Assembly: GCA_026168455.1 (NCBI GenBank)
Contig: CM047425.1
Coordinates: forward strand, 91,205,580 to 91,269,579
Source of the DNA: Theocolax elegans
Lineage: Eukaryota > Arthropoda > Insecta > Hymenoptera > Cerocephalidae
DNA: 64,000 bases
Direction of reading: 5' to 3'
The translations under genes were made by a program, and so were the position numbers. Under the pieces are notes generated by a model. The model saw nothing but the letters and a program-made list of their open reading frames with translations, ran no database searches and was not told the origin of the DNA. Numbering within the stretch: position 1 is the first letter of the stretch; each line of letters begins with the position of its first letter. This document shows positions 40,097 to 51,144 of the stretch, piece by piece.

Positions 40097-42327
40097 TTAA
40101 CTTTTGTCTAAGACAACTTTCCAACTAGACGCAGGTCTGCCTTGTAAATATTGTATTTTTCTTCTTCCCCACCTGAGCCAGCAAAAACCAATTATAACAC
40201 AAAGAAGACTTTCGATATAATATCCATCAAGTCTTGTGTTACACACTCCATCAGTTTTAATGCACGTCTAAAAATATACAAAAATTAATTTTTATGTCAA
40301 TGTTATGTTTTGATATTTAAAAATTACAGATTTTGAATAGAATATTAACTTTAATCCATAACAACTATTTATGTATATATTATCATAAATTTTAAACTTA
40401 CTTCTTTCTCATCTGCTGTACTACAATCATTAGTGGAATCATTACTACACTCTCTAAACGTGAAAGCATCTACAAAATATAATGCTGCTGTGGCTGGCCA
40501 ATTACCACCAAGATTACATAACGTATTTAAAAACGTCATATATGTTCCACCTACAGCAGGGTCACTTATTCTAGCAAAGAAAGCCATAGATGCAACAAAC
40601 ATGCAACTTGCACAAACCTGGAAATTCAAATAATTTTTAAAACGTTAAATAGTTTAATTTATTAAAACATCTATTAATTGACATTACCTGATGAAGAAGA
40701 TATAACACAACTAATAATACAAAATAGTATGCTGGAACATCTCCTTTACTAATGAAGTGTGGAGTAATCCAAACCAAAAATGCTGCTACTAAACCAAATA
40801 GTAGTCTACAAATTGTAATAGTTATATATTTATAAATTAATATTAAATTATTAATATATACACTCATTAAATTTTCTAAATACCTGTATGGCATTGCTTT
40901 TAAATAAACGTCCATAGGTTTAGGTCCTGCTGTATATCTTGATATAAAAACTGGTAAGACTATTTGTAATGGTATCATTGGTACAGCCATAAGTGCAAAC
41001 TTTTCTTTTGGAATACCAGCTTCAACCATTTTTAAACCAGTGACAGCATCACTGGCTGAGAAACCAATCTGTGAAAATTATTATTTTTAAAATCATTAAT
41101 ATGTAATTTTATACTTTAAGCATACATGTACTTTTTAATGTAATTCTAATGCATACCTTAGCTGTAAGTAAAATTAATATCATAAGTTTAATATTTGGTA
41201 ATTTGATAGTTCTCCAAAGCATTTTATAAGCCTTTGTAACATTCATGTTTTCACTTTTTGGAATGTTTTCTACATTTTCATGTTTAAATATTCCAATAAA
41301 AGTAGTGACCACAATAAACACCCAGCCCCAAAAGTATAAAAATCCTAAAAAATATCAGATAATTTATTAATTAATACAATGGTTATTAATACAGCAAGTT
41401 GAATATTAAAGAATGATTTTTTATATTTATTGATTTTAATTGATTAGTAAGATTAAATTATTAAAATAATGTGAAATGAAATGCTTGCAAATTCGTGTTT
41501 CTGTTTAAAATATCTTACCAGGAAGCGTAACCTTTCCTGTATCAGAAGGCACAGATCTTAAATATGCATTGCAAAAATCTGGTGATTCAAAAGCCATGAA
41601 AAGAACATATCCAAGGAAGAAACCAGCTGTTTGACCTACACTGTTACAAGTTGAAGCATAACCAACATTACATCTGAAAAAAGAAAATTGTATTTGTAGA
41701 TCTTTTTATTCTAATGTATATAGAAAAGTTCATGAGTATGTAGGTTCATACCGTTTTAACATAGTCAAAGCCCAACCATCCACGACAATGTCTTGTGTTG
41801 CAGCAAGAACATTTAAAATGAAGAATAGAACTGTCAATAACTCAATATTTAAAGAACTGCCTTCTTTATTGCCTAACCAATGGTCTACATGGTTCGATAG
41901 AAATAGCATAAAAACACCCATTAAATATTGAATTGGCAATAGCCAAGTTTTTCTTCTGCCAAATTTTGATATAAACACAGAATCAACTATTGGAGCCCAT
42001 AACAATTTTAATGAAAAAGGCCATATTACAAAACTGAACTCTGCCTATGAAAATTAATTATATTATAAAAAAATTGGGTTAGAATAGCTTTTTTAACAAA
42101 AAGAAAAAGAGATGGCTTACTTGCTGCTTGTACGATACTCCACGGTTTTGAAGAAGCATGGGAATAGAACTACAAAGACCTAATGGTATTCCTTGAAGTA
42201 AATATAAAAATAATAAAATGGCAATGTTTTTTTCATCCCCTTTGACATCACCATGTTCGACAACGAGTCCGTTGACTTCTCCTGCTTCTTCTCTCACATT
42301 CATTTCTCTTTCTGATTTTCTCTTCAT
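40097..42327 (-). CDS. SLC33A1: Acetyl-coenzyme A transporter 1 (SLC33A1 / AT-1)
   Basis: This member of the major-facilitator-like AT-1 family imports cytosolic acetyl-CoA into the ER lumen for protein and ganglioside acetylation. Eight coding exons have clean GT-AG junctions and continuous phase: 42121-42327, 41752-42044, 41519-41673, 41157-41344, 40884-41068, 40688-40805, 40402-40617 and 40097-40267. They total 1,533 nt, 510 aa plus stop. Family signatures seen include LLQGIPLGLCSSIP, FSLKLLWAPIVDS, FGRRKTWLLPIQYLMG, ATQDIVVDGWALTML, TCNSVGQTAG, VPMIPLQIVLP, SRYTAGPKP, GGTYMTFLNTLCNLGGNWP and a closing cysteine-containing segment. About 11-12 hydrophobic segments match a polytopic membrane protein. 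The start is set at ATG 42327; a TTG extends the frame 19 codons upstream but lacks support. The human protein is about 549 aa, with the difference in the variable N-terminus. Confidence 0.95.
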
Positions 42328-43100
42328 CTCGTGAATATTTTGATAAAACTTTGGGTTGTTGGTTATCAAATATGTATGTTGCAAATATCTAACAGGTGTT
42401 GATATTTGAATGATGCAGTTTTGTACTATGATAAAGCAAAATTAAGAATTTGCAAGTATGTCCACATTGGATGTTTAGCCAATGAAAACCACAATATTAA
42501 ATGAATATTTGTGCCACAAAATTAAACATGCAATTATGCTAATCCATTTGTAACGCGATCACGTCGTTGTCATTACTACTTTGTGTCGTGTGCCTAAAAC
42601 TCGAGACGATAAAAAAATAAAAGAAAGTATTTGATTAAGTACATTCAAGGAACCGCTAGGATAGAATTAAGCGAAAAGGCACTCATGATACGGAATTTTT
42701 AATCAAATAACCTCGACGTTACCGTCGTCACCGTTTCAATAACCAACAAAGCATAAGCGAAATTCTTTTCTGATCGCGAGGGCAATGCGATGCGAGTGGT
42801 TTCTCTGTCTCTCTCTTTCGCTCTCCCCCTATCACTCCCTCTCTCTCTGGAGCACGTTCGCTTAAGGTACCAAGTGACAAGAGGAAAATATAAGTAGAGT
42901 GCACATGTTGCCACGTTGTTCTCGCGCCACTCTCGGACGGTTAGATCGGTATATACGGCGAGCGTCCACGAATACGGCCGAAGCCCGTTTTCGATGTCGT
43001 GTACCGGTGTGATTCGACATTCGAGTTCTCGATAGGTAGAAGGGAGTCGAGATTTTTAAATAGCGCACAGGAAAACAGGAGTGCCGAGGAAGTTACCTCT
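42328..43100 (-). promoter_or_regulatory. Upstream region of SLC33A1
   Basis: Contains the presumed 5' UTR and promoter. GC content and CpGs rise at about 42700-43080, and a CT-rich tract lies near 42805-42850. Two minus-strand frames of about 70 codons here have no domain. The exact start site and any 5' UTR intron cannot be seen. Confidence 0.35.
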
Positions 43101-45050
43101 CGAACCATGTGCAATGTAAAATGTCGTCGTATGTAAGTGGGGGAGAGTAAATAAGGATATTTTCCGTTTATATTTAGATATTTTTATGTTTTTACATATT
43201 ATTAGTCAAGGTATCGCTACCACGGTTAACAAAATTAATAACATTTCATGGATAATTTTCTTTTAATTTTATTTACTCGGCATATAATTGATATTTTTTT
43301 TAATTTACAGGTTTAAAATAAATTAACTTAATTAATAAATTAATGTAATTAATAATTACACTTGTACGGGGTACATATAAGAGTCGCCTTCTTGTAAAAA
43401 AATTACAATTAACTAAGTACCTAATTAAAAAAATACTAGAAAGAAAAATCATTAAGAGAATCGAATTTACCTTTTAATTATATTACACACCTAAATGATT
43501 TAAAAAAAAATCTTATTTTCCCAGAATTAGTACTAAATAAGTACAGAATATGTCAACACGTAAAATGGAACATTTTATGTCTATAACATCTAGATAGTGT
43601 TTGCATTTTATGTATACCTGTATATCTGTAACTTCGGAAGTAGATGATTGTATACAGATACAATTTTTTTCTCATTAAAAATAAAAACATCGGTTTTTAC
43701 GCTTTAGTGGCTGTATAAGCAAATAATTATGCATATCTACGTTTTTTAATCACTACCTGGAATTCCATCATATAATCATATCTCGCAAAAAGTTTGCAAT
43801 ATTTATTATCACAAAATTTATTATTATTCCGCGAATTGCATGGTAAATTTAATTTAACATTTTTTTTTTTAAATATTTCATGAAACTGTTTGAAAAGAAT
43901 GTTAATAAACTGTATATTTGATGTTTTTATACGATAATTAAAAATTGTAAAGTACAAGGAATCTACAAATTTAAATGATGAATCACATTTCTCAGATTCT
44001 CTCACAATTCAGCTACATATACTTATACCTATGTAAGTACGTTAGATTGTTAAGTGTCATAAACTTCAAGTCGCATAGTTTACATATTCATGCAGATTGT
44101 TTTATGAAATATTCTATACTGTCCAATGGCTTCGTAGTATACTTAGTTCCAGCTGGTCGGGTATGCGATTTTAAATTAGCTTATCGTCTTCGAACCATAT
44201 ACCCATTAGAAACGTTGACCGAGGTCATTTGGCTCCGTATAGAGAGAACTGCCCGGACCAAATACCACTTTCATTATATTCTTGCGTCATTTATTCGATC
44301 ACCATTTTAGATAATGTTTATTAACGTATTGCTCTATCATTTTTATCAAGGATTTATAGTTCTAGGTTCTATAATGTAATGATATCATTTATGACTTAAT
44401 CTTCCTAAAATTACTCTTTTCAAGGTAATTGTACATTCTCATTATAATTAGTTTTTCGATGTTTTGAATAATCTTGAGCATTAATTATCCATCTATACGG
44501 GACTGAAATAATTTATTTTTCAGGACCCGCTATTTGGAAAAATAATAAAAAATTAATTTTACGTTTTAATTGTTCTATCGTTATAATTCTTTTTCGAGTA
44601 CTCGGGTGTTATTTCTGTTGAGATGATCGATATTCCAAACGTATACTTTTTCCAAAAATAAAGCGACTCCAAAATAGATTATACCGTATAGTATCATGCT
44701 GACTTGTTTTGTCAATATGATTACTTTATTTTTCTTATACAAATAACAAGTTACATATACTTACTTAATAATCGGTCTGTATCTTAAATTCTGAAAAATA
44801 TTGATAAGACCTTGAGTATCCTAAATTTGTATTTCTCACACCTTTAAAAGATTTTATAATACTAACGTATCGATATACGCAGGCGGTTTATAATGTTACA
44901 CCCTCATAAATATCGATTGCGCTAAAAAATCTAAAAATCATTGAAATGCAAACCCACGTGTTAGATTCCAAGCTATATCGTAAGTACTCAGTTACATTTG
45001 ATAATCAAAAAATTGAAAATATCCATTCTATAAAAAACGTCCATCATCAC
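43101..45050. other. Intergenic DNA between SLC33A1 and annexin B9
   Basis: AT-rich sequence between divergently transcribed genes. A 111-codon plus-strand frame (43975-44310) has no recognisable domain and is probably spurious. No repeat or RNA gene is evident. Confidence 0.45.
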
Positions 45051-45099
45051 GCCTTACACGTATACATACATATATAATACATGTATACTATATATACAC

Positions 45100-45308
45100 A
45101 CACACATATTTTGCGACTCGCATTATACACATATTGAGGCGAAGCGCTCATCAGCCACACGCGGGAAATTACGTTCTGCGCTCGCGCGCGCGCGCTCACG
45201 CACACACGTACCCACTTCTGTATACAAGTAAACCGGCCGCTCCGGGCTCCGGCTATGCATGCGAAAGTGGGTGTGACCACAGTCATTGAGCTGCGGCCCG
45301 TCAGAGCG
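45100..45308 (+). promoter_or_regulatory. Annexin B9 promoter and non-coding first exon
   Basis: A CpG-rich block (CTCGCGCGCGCGCGCTC at about 45180) leads to a probable untranslated first exon. That exon ends at a GCG|GTAAGT donor at 45308. The matching acceptor TTTCAG ends at 45601, 27 bases before the annexin ATG. The start of transcription is not resolved, so the exon's left end is approximate. Confidence 0.55.
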
Positions 45309-45628
45309 GTAAGTTTCGTTCTTGTGCCGAGTTCTTTTTCTTTATTTCTTTACGTGATTCAACCGGCGTCGTCCACCGGACGATTTTATGTATATAATAC
45401 CGTCAAATTTCATGAAGTTTCTAACTTTATTAAAAACATAACAAGTATTTTGGTGTTTGGCGTCGTTCATTCATTTTACGCCTGTTTAGTATTTTATTCG
45501 CGCCGGGAGTTCGCGATGATAAGATCTTACCTGACCCGCTTCCCGCATAAGATCGATGCAACAATGGATTTGTGATGTTTTAAGTATATTTTTAATTTCA
45601 GAATATCCTGCGAAAGCGACAAGCCAAA

Positions 45629-48600
45629 ATGTCACAGCAACAGTACTATCCTTTCAAGGTGAGTTTCTTCTCTCTCCTCTCTCTCTCTCTTTATATATAT
45701 ATAAACGCACACATACACAGTCATACATACGTATACACTTCGTTCCTTTTTTGCCGTCGTTGCGCGTCACTGACACACTTTTTACGTGCAGTTTTTCTAG
45801 GATCTTGTTAACTTACCTTTTGTCTTTTATACTCGATAATACATTTATCTTTGATTAAATAACAGTTATAAACAGTTTCAGTACAACTGAATATAATTTG
45901 AAATAGTGTTACATTATATAAATTGAAAAATTTGCTATACCTAAATATATTGTTATCAACATATTAATAATACAAAATGAATTGGGATGTTGAACTTAAT
46001 TTTTCCCTTAAAGGTATTTATCTATTAAAAATTATGTAAAAATAACAATTTAATTAGTTTGTTTTATGTATATCTAAGGAAAATTCAAACTGAATAAAAA
46101 TGAAAGTAGTAATTTAATTTATTCTTAAAATTATTTTTTTTAGTGTACACCAACAGTGTATCCAGCAGATCCCTTTGATGCTAATGCAGATGCAGCTGTA
46201 TTAAGGAAGGCGATGAAAGGATTTGGTACAGATGAAAAAGCTATTATCGATGTTCTTACAAAACGTGGAATTGTACAACGAATAGAGATAGCAGAAGCTT
46301 ACAAGACCTTGTATGGCAAAGACCTTGTGAGCGATCTAAAGAGTGAACTTAGTGGAAAACTGGAAGATGTTATCATTGCACTCATGACTCCGCTTCCCCA
46401 TTATTATGCCAAAGAACTACACGATGCTATTTCTGGATTGGGTACCGATGAAGAAGCTCTGGTTGAAATTCTTTGCACCTTGAGTAACTATGGTATTAGG
46501 ACAATAGCTGCATTTTATGAAAATTGTGAGTACATCTAATAATATAATTTCTTTAACAGTATTAATTATGTATAACACAGCATAAGTCATTTTAAAATAT
46601 TTAAGATAAGCAAATACTGATTTATAATTAAGTATTTTGTAATCAGTAATACGTTTACAATTAATTCTATTTAACGCATGATAATAAATCATGAATACAG
46701 AATTATATATATGAATCATATTTTATTAAATAATATATGAAGAATTGCGCAAAGAAGTTTAAGAAAAGTATGAGTCAGACAGAATTCGCTCCTTCACTTC
46801 GCGGTGAGCGCTGCGTCAGACGTGGTTGACGTTGGGTCGATGTCGACTGTTAAAAAAAAGACGATGAGAATATGGGAGATGACTTGACTTCTATATTTAT
46901 TGGTACACCAACAGAGAAACGTGATGTCATCTTTTTTTATGACATAAGCGACTCACACGCAAAGACTCGGTTATACCTTTCAAATTACGCCAATCCGTGG
47001 ATAGCACGTAAAATAAAATTTACATGCGTAAAATAGTTGCGAAATAAAATTTACATTAGATATTTCGAGATGAAATTCAATTAAGTAGGCTTTTTATTAT
47101 TTTACAGTATACGAAAAGTCCCTAGAGAGTGACCTTAAGGGAGATACATCTGGTCACTTTAAGCGTCTACTTGTTTCTCTAGTTCAAGCTAATAGAGATG
47201 AAAATCAAGGTGTTGACCACAGCCAAGCAGTTGCAGATGCTCAAGCTCTATATGAAGCCGGTAAATATAATTTTTTTTTATAAAAAATTAATAAATTAAT
47301 ATTAGTATTTTAGTTTCAATAATTTGGTGCAACTTTGCAATATTTAATTTTAAAACTCTACATAAGCAGTAACATAAAAAATAATTTATATTAAAATATG
47401 CATATTGTGCTAAATAAAATATTTAATATAATGCATAAAAAAATTGTAATCATTGTCAAAAACCTAATATTAATTATTACATTTCATATTTTCTCTTTCA
47501 AAAGAATTTCTTTTTATACAAATATGCATACTATATATAAACTAAAATATAATGTTATCTATGCTTACAGGTGAGAAGCAATGGGGAACTGATGAATCTC
47601 AATTCAATGCTATTCTTATTACACGGAGCTATCAACAACTTAGACAAACTTTTATTGAATATGAAAAAATATCTGGACATGATATTGAAGTTGCTATTAA
47701 GAAAGAGTTTTCTGGAAGTGTTGAGAAGGGTTTACTTGGAATTGGTAAACATTTTAAATACAGTTTTAAAATAAAATTTTCTACATCCTTAATTATTATC
47801 TAATTTCTAGTTAAGTGTGTAAAATCAAAAATTGGCTTCTTTGCTGAAAGACTGTATGCTAGTATGCATGGTATTGGAACAAAAGATCGTACTTTGATTC
47901 GAATTATTGTATCTCGCAGTGAAATTGATCTTGGAGATATAAAGAAAGCATTTGAAGAACGTTATGGGAAGTCATTGGAAAGTTGGATTGCTGTAAGTTT
48001 CAATTTTCATATATTTATTTGTATAATTTATTACTTCTTCAAGTATGCGAATTTTAAATTTAATATTTTTGTAAAATTTACATTACGTTTTACTTTTTTT
48101 CTAAAACTGGAAGAATGTAATATTTGCTAGTAACTTTATGAAACATAAAATGACTTTTATTCATTTGCTCTAATTACGTTCCTGAAATATTGTTTTATAT
48201 GTAAATACAGAAAATTAATTTTTAGACCTAATAAATCTTGATTATAGTGTATATTAATTATAATGTAATGTAAAGTTTTATAGTTGTAGGACATTTTTTC
48301 TACTACTGTTTAACTTTTGAAATTCTTGATTTTGATATAATTTTTAAAAAGTTTAAAGTAATCTGTTTAAGATCAGTAAATTTTTTCTATGTTAGTATTA
48401 ATTCCATTTATTCAATACTAAATACTTGAAGATAATAATATAAACGTTAATAGTAATATTGAAAAATGTAAATAACTCTCTTTCCATTAAATACAATTTA
48501 ATTAAAATAGTACAACAATACTCTACATCGTACTTCAAGTTTTGCACATCTATTCTTTCAATCTTAAATGTATTTAATAAATTATTGTCAAATCAGAGTG

Positions 48601-49754
48601 GTCATTTTTGTTTGTTGCAGGGTGACACGTCTGGAGACTACAAGAGAGCTCTTCTATCTCTTGTATCGACGTAAATCGCGTATTTTTAATGTCCATAAGC
48701 TCAAATTGTTTCGTCCATTAGTTTTAAAGAATCTCTGTCGCATTTGCTTTGTCACACTGCGCCAATCCAATCAATGTCCAATGATTAATTTCTCAGGAAA
48801 TGTACTGCAATCGTCAATATCTAAGCATATTTTGTGCTTAATCAATGTGTTCAGTTTAAAATATTGTAAATGTGCGCTACTTTTTCGATAACATTCAGTT
48901 AGTGAAAAAGATGCATTTAATTAACAATGGGACGTTCCATTTATAATTAAAGATACTGTCAATTAATTTTGCTTCTGTCAATTATAGTGACAGATAAGAT
49001 TGTATGATTATATTTTAAAAAATGTGATCTTTTGACACATTGTTACTTTTAGTCTTCGAACAAAAAGAGTGTTGTTACTCTTAAATTTATTTTTCTACTC
49101 TTGATTATTCTTCCTATGAAATACACTTCCATAGAGTTATTTTCCATAAATTTACCTTAATACAAAAAATAATATAATTATCTATAGAAATGTTATTTAA
49201 TCAGAAAGAAAACTTTATATGTAGATAATAGAAACATTCTGCATAAATAATTTTGCAATTAAAGGCTTAATCAAACATTTCAATGATATATGCAATATTA
49301 TTTGTAGTAAAAATAAAAAAAAACATACATTTCGCATCGCTTTAGCAATGCACAATGTGGCCTTACTGTTACATTTTAAGAATATATTTATATCCAGTGT
49401 TTTATACTTTAAGTCATATTTTTCGAAATTTATTTACGATGAAAAGTATTTGTGAAATACATATATCTATCTTTATATATATATACATATATGTGTATAA
49501 TGAAAATTCATTTTTCAGATTATTTGTTAAATAATTTTGTTACAGCTAATTACTTAATTATGTTAATGTTTGAAGCTGACAAATAAATACTTCAAAGCAT
49601 AATATGGAAAGCGAGTTTAACATTTGTACTTAAATTAAAATTATAGAGTAACCATTTACCCCACCAATGTAATTAAATTTGATTTAACTTGTGGTTTCAG
49701 GATGATGTTTCCGGTGATTATAAACGTACCTTAGTGTCGATCGTAGAAGGATAA
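45629..49754 (+). CDS. AnxB9: Annexin B9 (annexin IX), 324 aa, with two alternative C-termini
   Basis: Calcium-dependent phospholipid-binding protein of membrane trafficking and the cell cortex. Coding exons: 45629-45658, 46144-46525, 47108-47260, 47571-47744, 47811-47992, then either 48621-48674 or 49701-49754. All junctions are GT-AG and in phase. Each isoform is 975 nt, 324 aa, the usual annexin B9 length. The short N-terminal tail is followed by four annexin repeats with type II calcium-site motifs KGFGTD (35-40), SGLGTD (107-112), KQWGTD (191-196) and HGIGTK (266-271). The ATG at 45629 opens [10 protein letters not shown], and Kozak context AAA is good. Repeat 4 has KD after GIGT instead of the usual D. 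The 3' end is tail-to-tail with the RAD51C-like gene. Confidence 0.96.
46526..47107 (+). other. Annexin B9 intron with a GC-richer patch
   Basis: Intron between coding exons 2 and 3. A less AT-rich block lies at about 46740-46990, and a 15-base direct repeat AAATAAAATTTACAT occurs near 47011 and 47043. It could be an old insertion, but I see no terminal repeats. Confidence 0.4.
48621..48674 (+). CDS. AnxB9: Annexin B9 alternative last exon A
   Basis: The acceptor is TTTGTTGCAG, and the exon encodes [17 protein letters not shown] plus stop. It completes annexin repeat 4 and keeps the SGDYKRAL acidic ligand of the type II calcium site. It joins in phase 0 to the exon ending at 47992. A following stretch to about 49690 would be its 3' UTR. 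Confidence 0.9.
   Translation, partial: GDTSGDYKRALLSLVST
49701..49754 (+). CDS. AnxB9: Annexin B9 alternative last exon B
   Basis: The acceptor is GTGGTTTCAG, and the exon encodes [17 protein letters not shown] plus stop. It is the same length and phase as exon A and about two-thirds identical to it, so the two arose by exon duplication. Alternative C-terminal exons are known for annexin IX in flies and silkworm. Using it requires skipping exon A. Confidence 0.87.
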   Translation, partial: DDVSGDYKRTLVSIVEG

Positions 49755-50016
49755 TTTTGTTTTTTACGTCTCTGGAAGAAAAGACGTTCCTACCGCAATC
49801 GTGCCTTAGAAATACGCATATGTAAAAGCTATTGTCAGGTTTCTAAAATCATGACTTCTCTTTTTACACATCATGAAATGTTCCTTATACCGTCTTCCGT
49901 AATCTAAACATATTGATAAAATATAATTCATTTATATTTAAATTATATATAAACATTTAATTTCAAAGATGTGATTATGCCAAAAATATATTTATATGTT
50001 ACTGATAATATAAGAT

Positions 50017-50659
50017 TTATTTAATTACCATAAATGTGACGGATATCTCGGGTATCATTGGACTTTTAATAGATCTAACAGCAAATTTATTATTCGTTAA
50101 TCTTGTTAGTTCTAATTTTAATGAAGTATAATCAGCTACATATTGCCCACCGGCTGCTGTAAAATAGGATTTACCATCCCTACCTATTTGTGTAACTATT
50201 TCGTTTGTAACAATTACCTGGAAAATTATACATTTTATTGCACATCCACATATTATATATTAATTTGATATTGTATAATTTTAATAATTATATATGCATA
50301 CAATCATTTTATTACTAAACGTTAATTTTCGTAACTCGTAAAGAATACGCGAATAGTAGTAAGGACGTTTTAATGGATCGTCAACGCAACATAATATTGG
50401 CATGGACAAACTATCAATAATCAAAAGTCGAATCTAGAAAAAAAAATATTTTTAAGATATGAATATAAATACATACATTCTAAAAGGTATCAAATTACCT
50501 GTTTATCGTATCTTATTCTTTTCGATTCATCTTTTAAACCAATGATCATTTCTAATAATTCTTCTATAGATTTCGGCGACCAAATATCAATATTTTTAAG
50601 AACTGCATCCTCTTGTAAATTCAAGTTTTTATAATACTTATTATATCCTTGAATAATAT
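50017..50659 (-). CDS. RAD51C: RAD51C-like recombinase paralogue, 3' coding exons 5-7
   Basis: Exons 50499-50659, 50302-50433 and 50017-50217 (minus strand) encode residues 142-304. The Walker B strand is RLLIIDS (196-202). Further on come a YYYSRILYELRKL helix, MIVIVTNEIVTQI (typical of RAD51 paralogues, compare VILTNQMTT in RAD51C) and the ending FAVRSIKSP...VTFMVIK. Exon 5 starts with AT, two bases of a split codon. It is completed by the G that ends exon 4 at 61978, giving Asp and a continuous alignment to RAD51C. The 3' end converges on annexin B9 exon B, 263 bp away. Confidence 0.85.
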
Positions 50660-51144
50660 CTGAAGTAATATAATTTTTATCTTAATGTGTAATAACATTG
50701 TAATAAATACATCAGATGATTGCTTAATTTTAACCATTAAATTTTAGTTCAATTAACATTATTAAATTTTAAATAAACCAATAAACAGTTTTTAAAGTTA
50801 CATGGAACAAGGTAAATGAATAATAAATTATTTTAAATATTTTCCTTCACACATTACACTGTTAAAAAGTAAACTTTGCATTCATAAGTTAACTCTTTAA
50901 AACTGATAATTTCCTTTAAAAATATTAATCGTTTTAATTTTAAAAAATATTATAAAAGAAAGTTTATAAAATACTTTTTTAATTTATTTAATATTTATTA
51001 TGAAAGTTAGCAGAAATAAATGGTTTCAAATAAGAATAAGTATACATTTTTTTATAAAATATTTATTTGAACTAATTTTGCAGAAAACAATTATATTACA
51101 TTTTAAACTAAATTTATAATACACTTAATACAATGTTAAATTAA

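Noticed and set aside
42328..42384. Nineteen-codon N-terminal extension of SLC33A1 from a TTG
   Set aside because: A non-ATG start is unlikely in an insect gene, and a good in-frame ATG lies at 42327.
43975..44310. 111-codon plus-strand frame between SLC33A1 and annexin
   Set aside because: No family resemblance, AT-driven composition and no supporting splice or promoter signals.
50017..50659. RAD51-paralogue exons as a 5'-truncated pseudogene
   Set aside because: Four further exons with the Walker A motif at 61978-62667 join it in exact phase and complete the protein.
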